Counted from the stretch's first letter, positions 22,292 to 34,785 are shown. The stretch is DNA of 64,000 bases from Xylaria sp. FL1777 (GCA_022578965.1 MU400562.1:124001-188000); one strand, 5' to 3'. Notes: generated from the sequence alone by a model not told the origin. A program made the numbers and translations.

Positions 22292-25200
22292 GATGAATCA
22301 CCGACCACCGTTGATGAAAGAGCGCTTTGCAGTGAGACGACCAGCCAGCTGCTCTCGACCTACATTACTGCCCATCCTCTTTATGTACACGATCGGTTTG
22401 CCGGCCATGACGAAAAACACCTGCCGCTTACAGCCAGTCCACAGCCGACGCGTCTGCTCTGCAGCGCCAAAATAGCGACAACGGCTTCTTGGTATATGCC
22501 ATGTGGGAAGTGCCCATGTGATCCAATTGTATGATTTATCGGCTGAGTCTAGTAGACCCCTACTAATCCATCTTCATGATGAAGCTTGGATAGGGATGTG
22601 ATGGCACCCCACTGGAATTTCGGTGGTCGAATCACAGCTGACGTAGGCCGAGAACCGAGCCCCAATGCCGAGCACGACATTGCAGCACGCGATATATCCA
22701 AGTCTTAGCATCATGCTGCATACAACTCGGCTCCTTCTATCGAATTTCAATGACTCTGTGTTTCAATGCCATGTCAGCGGCAGCGTCTCGCTGGTTTTCA
22801 ATTTAGGAATAGTTTTCAAATATACGAGATACGGTCTTTGTTTATTGCAGATATCATGAGTTTCTGAGGGACGTGGGAACCCTGTAAGTCACATGGTGGG
22901 TGACGGTTATACAAAACAGGATAAGCTTAGTTCATATGAACACTAATAGTTTTCCGTTGGTAATGCCGAATCGATAAGCCAATCAGGCGTGTCTAGTTAT
23001 TTTGGCCTATATATACACAATTGGTCCGGCCAAACCTCTATGGTCGAATATGTTTTATCTCAATTAGGGCTATAAAACCTCACTTCCAATACGAAGCTGT
23101 GGGCCTTGTAGAGGGACTTTTGCAAGGCATACTCCTATAGCCGAAGCCGTCTCGATAGGTGGCCTATAGCTTCAGCTGCAATACGTGTGTAACATGTGTG
23201 GAATCTTAATGAGCCTAAGTCGCAAATAATATTCACCACTTTTAATATACTTAAGAACGTATTCTCTATGATGTTATAGTTATAGAAGCTAACCTTTTCT
23301 GCAATCTATCATATTTCGCATAGTGGTCCTGCCACTAGGCGCGTCGCTCACCACGTTTCAGTCTTGTTACCTGACGCTTGATTCAAAGATCAACTAATAC
23401 ACACAATGAACTCACCGATGTACGTTATTGGGGGCAACTACAAGTCATTTTTAATTAGAATCAAGGGAAGTATACGTTGATATAATAGTGATTAATTCAT
23501 TCCTTTTCTTTTTCGTTACGCGATATAAAGTTACAGTTGATTTAAGCAAACGTTGCCATTAATATTGATTATTACCCCTTTATTACAGAAAACTTTTGAC
23601 ATCTTACTAAAGGGGAGAACGATCATCAATAGTCTGATTGACTCCATTTTTCTCTTATAAAATCAGCTGGTATGCCGTTGGTAACAAGTATACATAGTCA
23701 GCATGAAATTATGCTATCATAGAGCTGTGTCTTCAACGAGATACGCAAAGAGCCACAATGTAGATCTTCAATACGATGTTCATGAGGTTAAGACTGGAAG
23801 CACACAAATTATTTTTAAGCTGTCGAAAGGTCGTGGTATACTACAGGGGTCTTTTCGTCTGATGACTAATGATATCAACCTAATTTGAACTACACCTTTT
23901 AAGGGCCTAAGTAATAAGAACAGCATTGGAGAAGCAAAAGTACCGCCGCCCTTCCCAATGTGCTGGCTGAATGGTTCTTTTAGATCAAATAAATAGGTGA
24001 AATTCAAAATAGATGCACTGACAATCTACCCAGAGTAAGCCAGCATAGTGGCTAGAAAATGATCAGTGCCCATTCGTGCCGAAGGTAGCAGTTGTGGCGG
24101 TGACACTGCCTCGATAGATTTGCCGAACAAGCAAGCCCATCTGTTAGTCAGGTGATCACATAGATATAGACACAACAGCAAGTACTGACTCCTTTCGTAC
24201 ACAGCAAAATAGCGACTAGTTCGACTTTTAACATTAGCTACGGCTCCCAGGTACAAGGCTTCCAATTGTCGTGCTATTTATTCCCGTTCAGCCCATATAG
24301 CCAGTCAGCCTTATGTGCTTGATAAATTTGTAATCAAAACTTGATAAGGGCTTTGTTCTAAGTTTCTGTTCCACATATCTTGGGGTAAGAAATAATATTT
24401 ACTGTAGTTTCCCAGCTTATAATTCGAGGCTGCAACAACTCAGCCCTACATAGTAGATCCGCTGCGGAGAGATCTTTAACTATTGCATATGGCTGCGCGG
24501 GGGAGATGGTGCCAGTGAGACGGTGCCGAGATGTGCAGGGTTCTATTGGATTCTCGCTTATAAGTGAATAGAGGATGAATTGAGTTTTGTTTTTTTTTTT
24601 TTCTTTTTCTTCTTTCTTTCTTTCTTTCCTCCTTTTTTTTTTTTTTTTTTTTTTTTTTGCGCCGGCCAGGATTCTTTCCACTTCCTCTTCACGGGCTTCT
24701 TTAAGTCAACAACGTGGGTATCACGATATTCAACTAAGTACAAGCCACCCGACCGATGAAGGTATTGCCATGACATTGGGAACTATACTAGATAATGTTG
24801 CGCACAGGACGTCGACTTCATATCAGTAGCGCGCCTCCCTCGGGTCCCCATACGTCTCAGCCAAGAAATAACCTGGCTTCTCATAGTCGGGCTTGAGAGT
24901 TTTCAGCAATAAGGTCCGAGCTCTATTTTGAAGACCCCCCAAGTAGGATACACCCTATGAGCAGCCAGCTAGCTCTAATTTACTATCGAGGTCTATATCC
25001 GACCGAGCGTGTAGACAGCGGGATGCTTACTACACAGATACGATTCAGGCACTATAAAATTGTGCATCTTCGAGTAAAATCGCGATAAGGCGAAGGCGCT
25101 GCGTCACGATTTGGAGTTCAACACTCAGAATTGATGAACCCCAGCACTTTGTGAACTCCAAATGCGGGGGCAGAGAGTGGGCAAGGTGATGGGCGATAAC

Positions 25201-25708
25201 CTTATCTCCTGCAAAGACGCAGAAAAGCCGTCAATGCGGAAGGTGGATTAATTCCAAATCCAGAGCGAATACCGATACTGAATGGTTGGGCATTCGATTA
25301 CTGTACAGCGGTCATAATGATTGCTGTTACCTTCCCTGTCGCTTCGGAGCGAGAGGCTCTAATGCTCTGATTGGAATAATCCCCGCGTAGATTGGGAGAT
25401 AATTATCGGATTATCCCTTGGCATCACAGCAACTCGCTATAGCACGATCCGTTGATAGAACTAGTCAAATGCCGAGAGAGGGCCACGATAATAATGGTGT
25501 AGCACCGGCTGCTTATACCAAGACCAGGACCATCTATCTAATGGCTTAGCAACACGCCTTCGTACTATGCCAGGTCGAAAGTATAATGACGGATCAATCG
25601 CGAGATTGAAAGAATCATGATGCGCTGCCGATTCCAAGGGACCTTAAGCTAATTAAACTTCGTCGGCCTCTCTACAACGAAAATTAGCTAGCCAGCTGCA
25701 CCAATTCG
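22292..25708. other. 3.4 kb AT-rich, gene-free region
   Basis: Sequence from about 22900 to 25700 is notably AT-rich, with dense stops in all frames and no recognisable gene. It includes a long T-rich tract at 24586-24658. Short open frames here have no protein character. It may be old, mutated repeat DNA, but I could not identify an element. Confidence 0.55.
24586..24658 (+). repeat. poly-T/CT-rich tract
   Basis: About 70 bases almost purely T with a TTTC-repeat part (TTTCTTTCTTTC) and a final run of more than 25 T. This low-complexity sequence is the cause of a spurious Lys-rich frame on the minus strand. It could be a poly-A end of a retroposed sequence in minus orientation, but no element body is evident. 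Confidence 0.85.
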
Positions 25709-27031
25709 ATGTCAATGCCAGAACCTCTCCCTCCTGACGATAGTCGCGCAAAGGCGCTGGAGGCGTTACTATGGACCGAGTTCTCAGTAGCCACTGTCTT
25801 CATTCTTCTCCGCTTGACGGTACGGTACTTGAAGCGCAGTCTTGGACTCGACGATGGCTTAATGGCTGGTTCATGGGTACGCCGAGCTTCATCGATCAGT
25901 TTTTCGTCCCTCTGGTACTAACATACTCTAGTTATTCTTCCTCGGAACTGCGGTAGCCGGTATGTCTTGAACTTCGCTGCTTGAGCTCGACCCCTGAAGA
26001 CGACATTCCGGAGGTGTCCTGATTCTTATGCGACATGATAGCTAACCAAACCGACAGTCCAATTTGCTGCTCAATCCAGCGGCGGCATGAGACATGAGGT
26101 GTATCTCACAGCACACGAGATATCTTTCCAGGTGGAAATAACGTATGTCGCCACGGCTGTTAGCATTGTATGCACAGCACTGGGCAAAATCGCCATTGGG
26201 GCTACCATTCTCCGCATCGTCCGCACAGCGTCGTCGAGTGAGAGATGGGTGGTATGGGCCGTTATCGTAGTGACGATTCTCAGCTCCGTTATCGACATCT
26301 TCATTACCCTTTTCCAGTGCGGCAGTGACCCGCGCGCGATCTGGGACTTGACATTGCGAGCAAACACCACGTGCCTCGATGCAAAGGCTCTCAATCGATA
26401 TACCACATTTACGGCCGTCTGGCAAGCAGTCTCCGACTTCGTCTTCTCTATTCTACCCATATTCATTGTTTGGAGATTGCACATGTCGATGCGGCGTAAA
26501 CTCATCCTCACCATCGGCCTCGGGCTGACACTATTCACTGGTGGAGCCGCCGTAGTCAAGAGCTCCTATCTAGCGAGGCAGGCAGCGGGCTCTATAAGTG
26601 ATTTTACTTGGGTCCTGTTTGATGGGTACGCTTGGCTAAGCACCGAGGCCTTGCTAATTATCATGTGTGGCTCTATACCATCTTTATATCCATTGTGGTT
26701 CCATAAATCTCAGCGGCGATCCGCAGCGTCCCCCTCGCACGAATCTGCATACAGGAGACATGCGTACAAACTATCACAGCCAGATTCGTCTAGATACTCC
26801 CATCGTTGGTGGCGATCTGCGGGATCCGGTGCCGGAGTTCCTTCCGACGCTGAAATCGCGATGCTAACCGGGACTCCGCCGCAGCCTCAAGCTGTTGCGG
26901 CAGCCGTGTTGAGGAGGTCGGCTTCTGAAGATGATGCTTTATGTGATGGGAAAATCCATGTCGTAAAAGAAGTGGAGTTATCTAGATCTAGCGCTGATCG
27001 CGGTCTAAATGATAAGAATTACGGCATGTGA
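25709..27031 (+). CDS. PTH11-like integral membrane protein (rhodopsin-type fold)
   Basis: Exons are 25709-25876, 25932-25959 (only 28 nt) and 26058-27031, 389 residues. The protein has about seven hydrophobic segments. The first (EFSVATVFILLRLTVRYL) leads to the LGLDDGLM motif typical of the fungal rhodopsin-domain/PTH11-like family, then LFFLGTAVA, YVATAVSIVCTALGKIAIGATILRIV, WVVWAVIVVTILSSVIDIFITLFQC, an extracellular Cys-bearing loop, VWQAVSDFVFSILPIFIVW, KLILTIGLGLTLFTGGAAVVK, and WLSTEALLIIMCGSIPSLYPLW. The C-terminal 100 residues are hydrophilic and cytosolic. There is no CFEM domain. Members are putative G-protein-coupled receptors for surface or host cues. The ligand is unknown. It stands alone beside the AT-rich region. 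Confidence 0.85.
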
Positions 27032-27954
27032 AATTAGTCTCACGCAGGACGTTGACTAAAAGGAGTTGGGAGGTTTGGCTTGGCAGCGACTCATTCGGTC
27101 TTTCATATGGTATACAGATTTAAGGGGTAATATATTGGACAGCTCGCTATCGACGCCTAGGTGGATATTATTTAAATTACAATCGAATGGTTGGCAAGAA
27201 CGACGGCATCTACTATGACACTGAATTCTGGTCTTCAGGTTTTGCGTCCTGGTTCCGCAGACCATAGAGATGAGAGCATGGGAAAAATTTTTTGAAGGAT
27301 CTCAGGAAAACAAATAACACCAACAAATTCTAGTTGCGACAAATTAACTACTAATTCAGTATCTATACGACTTAATTCAAGAGATCTTCTATGTTATAGA
27401 TGAGCTTCTATATTATAAGTTGTTCCTCTAACGCAAGGCGCATGTTGAACTTGAGGGCTTGATTCATATGTGAATTGAGCCTCATACACTCACGGTTGTT
27501 TTCCAGAAGCCGGGTAGAGACCAATAGTTCTGCTATCGCAAGTACTAAATAGCAATGATTGTGGCTTAACGTTGCATAGAGGTGCAATCTGGCTCTGCTC
27601 TTGATTCCCTCACAAGGTCATTGATCAGTCTCAGGGAGCTTGAGGAAAATGGTGTGTGCACTTGGAGAAAGGCCACGGATATTCCCTTGTATGAAATGAG
27701 CCCATTTCGTCGTTACATTGCGCGACATATGGAAAATGGGAGCGCCTTGGTCACTGTTTTGTAAAGGTTATGACACTATTCCGCAATCCTTCCTTGAATT
27801 GCTACGGGACCCGAGATATAAGTCAGATAAAAGCAGATTGTTCAATTCATTGTTAGTCAATATGCATGGCCGCCGATTCACGTCTATTCCACAACGCCGA
27901 GGCTATTTATGCATGTGTGCGATAAGCTTTATATATATCCACGTACCCCGTATC
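27032..27954. other. intergenic stretch
   Basis: AT-rich 3' regions of two convergent genes. Open frames at 27582-28446 on the plus strand are shadows or chance. Nothing else is supported. Confidence 0.5.
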
Positions 27955-30900
27955 TTACACGGGCTCATCGTTCTTCCCACCTACAGCAATGCCACTCCCG
28001 AGGCCGATACCCTTCCGGCGGCCGCGAATGACGGCCTGCAGAGCTCTCCCAACGGACTCGAGGTCGCCGAGGATGGTGATATGTCCGCGGTCCGTGCTGA
28101 TGCGGCCTCCTCTCACCAACTCGTAACCCGCCGGCAGCATTGCTTCCTTGGCAAGCACGACGCCGTCACCACTCCTGAAGACCAAATCGTCGTACGCATC
28201 TGTGCACGCAATGGCATCCCGAGAAGACACGTTCGCGGCCCACACTGTCGGTATGTCTTTGCCGTAGATGACGGCAAGTGGGGGGTACAAGTTCGCGTCG
28301 GTGTGCTGTGGCCGATAATAAGTCTCGGCGCGGAAGCGCTTGATCTCTGCCAGCGTGCGCGTAAGGTAAGCCATGTTCCGATCGCGCTGTCCCGAGGCAC
28401 TAATAAATTGTTGCTTTTGTTGTGCATTGCTGTTCTCGCTCGATAATGTCCCCATCTGCGGCGCCAGCGTGCGGTCGTGAGCTACTTCTACCTTTCTGAC
28501 TGCCTCGGTTATAGTAGTGCGACTTGGTGCATGCGGTGGACGCGTGTCGCCAGCCGCACTATTTCCTCTGTTTCGGAGTGGTGAGGGTAATCGATCAGAA
28601 AGCTCTCGGAGTGAGCTTCGGGCTGGACCGCGGGCATTATAGGCGGGTAATGGTGGTTGGACTGTTGGAAATCACGAGTCAACAATCGCGGTCAAACGTA
28701 AATAAATGTCCTGGCAAGGTCGTAGGGGATTGCGCCAAATGCAATTTCATATTGGCCACATAGAGGAGAAATGCGTACTACAAGGCGACCAAGCATATTT
28801 GACCCATTCCTGAGGGTCATAGAAATCAACAGGGTATTCTTCACCCGTGTGTTTATTTATGAAGCAGAACCCATCTTCTGGTAAGAACACAAAGCTGGTT
28901 CTTAGGGAAAAATTGACCTGCGCTGTTAATACTTTCTCGTTGAAGAGAACGGCATCGCCGTTTCTTAATGGGCCCACTGAGAGATGGTCAGCATTGTAAA
29001 TCTCGATGTTCAGTTCAAGGTATCGATAGATGTAATAATGAAATGCTTCATCAGTGCGACAGACCCGTCTTCGCTAGCCAAAAGAGCTGCACCTGCTAAA
29101 TTGGAGCCATCGGCGATAGGCACTTAGCCAAAGCGAGAGAATGAATGACTTGCATAATGTTTTTTTCGAGAGCCTTGCTCCCAACTATTTCATAGTGCTG
29201 CGAAGCTCTATCACCCAGAGCAGAGCAAAAAGTCGAGAGACTTACAAACATTAATGCACTTCAATAGAAAAGGTCAATATGATTCGGGGTTGGAAAACTG
29301 AGGAGCTAGGGAGCATACCTTTTGAGGGGTGCCTGCGTAGATTACGCCCGCGAACAGCTCTGGCCTCTGATTTACAGCGTGACGCGCGATGAGGCCGCCG
29401 AGACTGTGAGCGATAACAGTGACACCTCTGTCATGGACGTTCTCCAAACCTCGGTTCGAGGGCAAGTGGCGTAGGAAATCGATCAGCTTACGAGACGAGA
29501 GATGGGGGCTCAGGCGCCAATCGTAGCCGTAGTCCCAGACGCGCAGCCTTCCCATCTTCGCATTTTCACATTCTCTTAGTTTCCGAAAAAGCCGTCTCGA
29601 CTATATCGAATTAGGAGTTAATAAGCACTGTGAGCAGTGGGTACAAATCAGGAGAATCTGAAGGGTAGTGCTAGAGCGGTGAGCATGAAACGTGCTTGAA
29701 CAAGAAACTGAAAAAATGCGTACAATGTCCACAGGTCCTATATTTTGAAGCATTCCAGAGGAATATATGTTCTCTTCCATCCTCTCTTCATCCTCGGGTT
29801 CCAACCCAACCTCAAGGTTCACCTTTCGAATGTTGAGCCCGAGTTTTACCGGTACCCAGACTTGACGCCTCGTTCTTGTTGATCTGAGTATGGAGCCCCG
29901 GTAGCCACCCATAACAACAATGTCCCCAGTCAGGGATTCTAAGGCGCGGTCGATCTCTGAGAGGTTGCTGTCCCTGGCCTCGCTAATAGTCATAGATCGC
30001 GTCTGGTCACTTTGTGATGCCTCCGACGTTTCAAAGCCAAGTAGGGGATATTTTTTCAATGGTGCCGGTATTATATTAGGCAGTTGCGGCAGCTTGAATG
30101 TCGGCCGATCCCAGCTATCTGTGATAGCTTTGAGTCTGCTATTTCTCTGTTCTCGAATATGATCCCATCGTTCATCGTCGCCATACGATGAGACCCTGGA
30201 AAGAGAATGGTAAAGCATTGACTCGTCTGAAGTAGATCTTCGAATCACTCGAGGCCGGCTTGCTCGAACAGAAGATGGCGGTCGCGAAATAGATAACCTT
30301 TCTCCTGACCTGCTGCCTAGGTCCGCCGAGGTCAGATTGTCTTGGCTTACTGGATGTTCCAGAGGTGGGTAGATCTGCCTCGACTCTACCGTTCCATCAC
30401 TCGAAGTGACTGGACTTTTCATCCAGGATTCGGTGGTCTTCGTCATGGACGTTGTAGAAAAAAGGGAGGGAAGGGATATAGATGGCAAAGCCTCACGTAG
30501 CCTTTTAAGCGTATCTTGCCCTCCTGACGACGCCCGTTGGTGGCGGTTCTGACCAAAGACACCAGCCATGGCAGATTTAGAGGCAGGTTCATTATCTACT
30601 ACTAGGTCCTTTGGGCCCGACACCCATGGTGACGGAAACTTACTCATGTAGGGTAGGCTTGACGGTAGCTGGCCAAGGGTAAACCCCCTTTGCTGACGCG
30701 TCCGATGCGAGGACACCGGTGCAGTAACCCCATACCATGAAGACCGTAGAGGTGCAAGTGATGCTGGTTTAGTTGCTGGCACACTCTCAGCAATATCAAA
30801 CAGCCCGCCTCCCGGCAACCGATCCATCGCGGCAGCCTTTTCGGCAGCAGGGGTCTTAGGCAGAGCAAGTCTAGTCGCCATAGGACTCAGAGCAGGTTGA

Positions 30901-31061
30901 ATGAAGGACTGAACATCATCTTGATCGATGTCGAGGGGCTCCTCACCATCACCATCATCCGATGGCGGGGCTTCCTCATCAGAGATAGTTGGTGTCGGCA
31001 TGTCTACGACCGGGGCCGTTGTTGACACGGCCACTGAGTCCGTGGATTCGACTGTTGACAT
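27955..31061 (-). CDS. alpha/beta hydrolase (lipase/LCAT-like) with long disordered N-terminus
   Basis: Five exons are 31061-29724, 29600-29319, 29258-29246, 28976-28779 and 28661-27955, giving 845 residues with all phases consistent. Residues 1-375 are low-complexity, Ser/Pro/acidic and probably disordered. The hydrolase starts near 380 with DIVVMGGYRGS (oxyanion region). The nucleophile elbow is AHSLGG with Ser512. A late GDGVV segment likely supplies the catalytic Asp and GHITILGD the His. Exon 3 is only 13 nt. It is needed because exon 2 ends in phase 0 and exon 4 begins with two bases of a codon, and it restores a CINVLGPLRNGD junction. The fold suggests a lipase or acyltransferase-like serine hydrolase acting on lipids. 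There is no signal peptide, so it is likely intracellular. The substrate is unknown. Confidence 0.86.
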
Positions 31062-31221
31062 GGTGCCTAATTAGACAGGGCCATTGAAGGTTCGCTGTCA
31101 ATTGTCGTAGCAGCGGTGCACATGTGTATATCTACCTAGGATGTGGCGGCATGGGAATCGACTACGTAATATGAAGTAAAAGAACGAGTCTGGATGGTGT
31201 AGGTACTATTATTTATGTACT

Positions 31222-31262
31222 CCGGAGGGCGGCTCCGCCCTTGGGCCGGATCCGCCGGGGAG
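31222..31262. repeat. GC-rich palindromic cluster
   Basis: GGGCGGCTCCGCCC (31227-31240) is a near-perfect hairpin and CGGATCCG (31247-31254) is a perfect 8-bp palindrome. The GC-rich block is set sharply inside AT-rich DNA, a look shared with short palindromic GC clusters of fungal genomes. Confidence 0.6.
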
Positions 31263-31558
31263 TGCAAAGTGTATAAGTAAGGTAAGTTGGTAGGCAAGGG
31301 CTATTGCGGGTACATCCTTCGGCTGCGATGAGGCCACAGATTAAGGCAGAGAATGAACCGATTCGATGAATAGATAGATCAGAAGATAGACATCATTGGT
31401 ATTTATTTGTTCCATTGTATAGGAGTAGGAGCGAGAAGAAACTGCCCAGGTAGGTACCTAACTGAATCATACCTATACTAACAGGTATGCGTAGGTACTA
31501 ATTCTTGTGGATCCACTAGGTAGGTAGTATCTATCCATAAAAAAGACAATTCAATGCT

Positions 31559-31586
31559 TATATAATATAATATAATATAATATAAT
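31559..31586 (+). repeat. TATAA pentanucleotide microsatellite
   Basis: About five and a half perfect copies of the five-base unit ATATA/ATAAT occur in tandem between the hydrolase and lyase genes. Confidence 0.9.
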
Positions 31587-31682
31587 CGACTCATTGCACG
31601 CCACAGCGCACCGCCACACCACAAGATAAGAGAGATATGGAGCGGAATCCACCGCAACTCTGCCCGCATTGGTAACCACTCC

Positions 31683-32559
31683 TTAATGCGTAATCGTCAA
31701 CTGGAAGAAATGCAGATCAGCAGTCTCCGTGGTTTTCAGGTCCTGGTTGTAATTTCCCGCCTTGAAGAACGCCTTGGGAGTAGTGAAGTAAGTCCGCAAG
31801 GTCGTGAACGCGTTGTTGTTGATCCTCGCCAGCAGCTGCCCGCCTTCAAACCGGACCTCGTACGTGAAGCGCGTGTTCACCGGCACCGTCCCGAGGAGCT
31901 GTAGATCTTGTCCAGCCCCGCCGGCCGCGGCCTTCGCAGTCCCAAACTGGATCTTGCCGTCGCTGCCGTAGTACAGCTCTGCGAAGGGCTTGTTGTACCC
32001 ACTGTCCGCTTGGAACACCTGCCCAATGCAGATGCTTTGCACGTTTGTGCCCACCAAATCGGCAAACAGCCTGTTCGTGCCGGTGTTGGGGCTCCAGGTG
32101 GCTTTCTCCCCGAGCTCGGTGCGGCACTAGAGTTCGCTAGAGTCAGTAATTCCTCTTTCGTTTGAGGAGTTGTGCATGCTCCCGAGACATGCTCATCTCC
32201 CTAAAGGAAAAGAGTTGCCTCCGTAAGTTGCTACAACGGGAAGAAAAACAACCCTAGAGGTTACATACGTGCTCGCTCTCGGCGAACTTGACGCAGCCCG
32301 TCTGAGAGGGGCTGCCGGGCGCCTTCATTACGAGTGCACCGTCACCGCTCTCCGTGAAGAAGTAGTGGTGCCCGGGATCTTGATACCCACTGCAGCCCAC
32401 AAGCTGGTCTGGTGGAACGATTTGTGGCGAGCCGTTGCCGATTGGGAGTTGGAGCTCCCATTTGCTGAGGTCAAAGTTGCCGCCTGGCGCACAATTAGGG
32501 TTAAGAGCCCCAGCTATGCCCAGAGAGGCGAGGAGGGTGAGGTTGCTGGTGAGCTTCAT
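31683..32559 (-). CDS. secreted polysaccharide lyase, PL7/PL20-like (alginate lyase 2 fold)
   Basis: Exons are 32559-32269 and 32126-31683, phase 0, 244 residues, normal for a single-domain lyase. A signal peptide (about 1-18) precedes the family opening FDLSKWELQLPIG. Later motifs are SGDGALVMKAPG, CRTELGE (matching the RxEL active-site strand) and the C-terminal FFKAGNYNQD (matching YFKAGxYNQ with the likely catalytic-site Tyr). Paired cysteines suggest disulfides. The middle motif reads IGQVFQ where PL7 enzymes usually show Q-I/V-H, so the expected His is a Phe. The enzyme would cleave uronate-containing polymers (alginate- or glucuronan-like) by beta-elimination outside the cell. The missing His makes the substrate and even activity uncertain. 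Confidence 0.85.
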
Positions 32560-33719
32560 GTTGGTGATCGATAGGTAAAGATGAGAGAGGGTGTGTTGTC
32601 GACGAGTATGCGAAGATGAATGAGGTTAAATGTGCCCTTGGTCGTGAGGTCGGCTCTTCTTAAATAAGTAGACATTCACCCAGCTAACCAAAACCTCGAT
32701 GTAGCTTCTCTCCTCTAAGTGATACTTCTAAAATCTGACACTGAATTTAGAAGTAGTATTTCAGATCCTGTCACTCCATTCAATCACCAAGCCGTTCAAC
32801 TATTACACAACAGTGATTTTTTGATTACTGACTACCTACTATACAACGAACGATTTAGCCAATTATGGTTGAGCATTAACAAGCGCCGAAAGATGGATTC
32901 CCCCCTATTAGATATACCCGGCCAGCTCAGCTTCATCTGTAACGCTCTAACGTTCTTAGGAACCTCAGTTACCTACTAAGAACACTGTATCATCTGACTT
33001 GCATCGAGCGTGGTATTATCTCGTGTTACAAAGGGCGGAGTTGAAGCCTGGCTGGCGTCAGCAATCTTGCCTCACGCTCAGCTTGTACTGGCATAATGTG
33101 GAAGATTACTAGCTTAGCTTACCTAATACCAACCCATCTTACGTAACTTTGCTTAAAGGAGGAGGTCGTCTCATTCAGATATACGCTTCCACTCCTGCTA
33201 TGTCGCTTACCGCTAACCTGTGACAATTGCGTTGAATGAATTGTCTAGGATTTTTAAGATAAGGACTCTACTGCGTAGGCGCCCGCCAAGGGCCGCCGCA
33301 CCATTATGATGAGCTAGTAGATGTTGAGCGTTAGGATCGATGTACGAGCCTGGTAGAGGCTGGAGCTACTCTCTGTTCTTGTAAAAATTTTCAATTAACT
33401 TAACTAGACCTTACGACTCTAGAATGTGTTCTATTCTCTGTACATATAAATAATTTCTTAAATAGTATAGCTCCCCACTGGGCAGTCACCTAACTGGTAA
33501 CTAACTTAGGTGGGTGCCGAGGTAAGTAGAGATCCGGTGTTGAGTGGAGACGGTAGTGATTAGCTATCATGACAAAATCGCTCGATGAATACATGCCATA
33601 TCGTCTTGGTTACATTAGCTGCCTTGCTCGGCGGTCGTCGCGTCGCAGAGCCCCCAAATGTGCTGCTGTACTACAAGTTGCACAATGGCCAGATGAGATG
33701 TGTTAGTTTCATCTACACC
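32560..33719. other. gene-free stretch
   Basis: Promoter of the lyase gene and about 1 kb of AT-rich DNA without convincing open frames. The part next to 33720 is presumed 3' untranslated sequence of the GST gene. Confidence 0.5.
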
Positions 33720-34785
33720 TTAATACTCAATCTCCAGGCTTGAGTCAATCTCCTTGATCTTCTCGAAAGATTTCTTGTAGCCGGGCTCTGACTCTAGTCG
33801 GGCGATATAAGCAAACAGCTTGGGATAGAGCTTCTTAGGCCCACCAACCGGCCATGAGCCAAATTCTTCGAGCTGGAGTTCGATCAATCAACAATTGCCG
33901 CTTATTACCTGACCGGGCCGTTGAGCACTTACCCTATCTTTCACAGAAACCAGGCCATAGCTGAGTAAGATGTCAGCCGACGTCAGGTTCTTTCCACAGA
34001 GGAAATCTCCTCCAGACGTCTCAAGCTGTTTTTCGAGGAAGGCAAGCAGCCCCTTCAAATTTGGGAGGACGAAGGAGGAAAGAATCTGGTTCGCAACCAT
34101 AGAGGTGATAGGACGAAGAAACTGTCAATATGCAGGGTTAGTGATAGCTAGCTTCAGTGTGATCTGCGAGTACCTCGAAACGCGAGAGGAGTTCCACTAC
34201 AGGACCGTAGCCCGAAAGAGAGCCTCTATACTAGTAATATCGCCAAAACAAGAAAAGTATAGTTCCGGGAACATACGAAGGGGATCTTGTTGCTCTTCAA
34301 CATTCCGATCACCACGGCCATCATGAGGGTCGACATGAAAGATCCCTCCACGAAATGTAGCGTATATTGCCAACGTAGCCACTCCTCGGTCTCGCCGCCA
34401 ACCTTATTCTCCTGACCATCCTTCCAGCGCTTCGGCATCATGGTCGTCTGATGACCGAAGTGTTCGCTGAGGTACTGAGTGATGAATCCACTCTCGGCTA
34501 GGATGATAGGTTCCGACGATGGTCCGGGAGCTGTGACGGAAACCAAGGGGGATTTACCTAGTGGGTGAATCTTCTTCAGGTCGGGCGGCGCGAGCATATC
34601 GCTACTGCGGCGGAATACCTCAATCTCATAGTCTACCTTGAGTTCCTCGAGCAGCCATAGAATATTCTGAGCACGAGATTTTTCAAGCCTAAGGCACAAA
34701 TCATCAATCGAAGTCGGGACTCATAAAATTACAGAAATAGATAGATCTTACCAAAACAGCTTAATTTTTGCTTCTTCTGTCGCCA
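33720..34785 (-). CDS. glutathione S-transferase
   Basis: Four exons are 34785-34751, 34688-34277, 34121-33933 and 33872-33720, giving 262 residues. The N-terminal thioredoxin-like domain starts IKLFWLEKSRAQNILWLLEELKV. The Ser-Arg pair after the first strand lies in the glutathione-activating region. Next come the cis-Pro region KIHPLGKSPLV and AESGFITQYLSEHF (Glu-Ser contacting the gamma-glutamyl group). The helical C-terminal domain includes WLRWQYTLHFVEGSFM and the conserved N-capping motif LTSADILLSYGL. The layout resembles fungal GTT1-like enzymes, slightly longer than cytosolic classes. It conjugates or reduces electrophiles with glutathione in detoxification. It is divergent from the complex I subunit gene across a motif-rich promoter. 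Confidence 0.93.

Larger units (their letters stand above)
31062..31682. other. promoter region of the hydrolase gene with repeats
   Basis: Holds a GC-rich palindromic cluster (31222-31262), AGGTAGGTACCTA-type units (31449-31531) and an ATAAT microsatellite (31559-31586). No gene was seen. Confidence 0.6.

Noticed and set aside
24358..24829. Lys-rich and Phe-rich open frames
   Set aside because: They are translations of the poly-T/poly-A tract.
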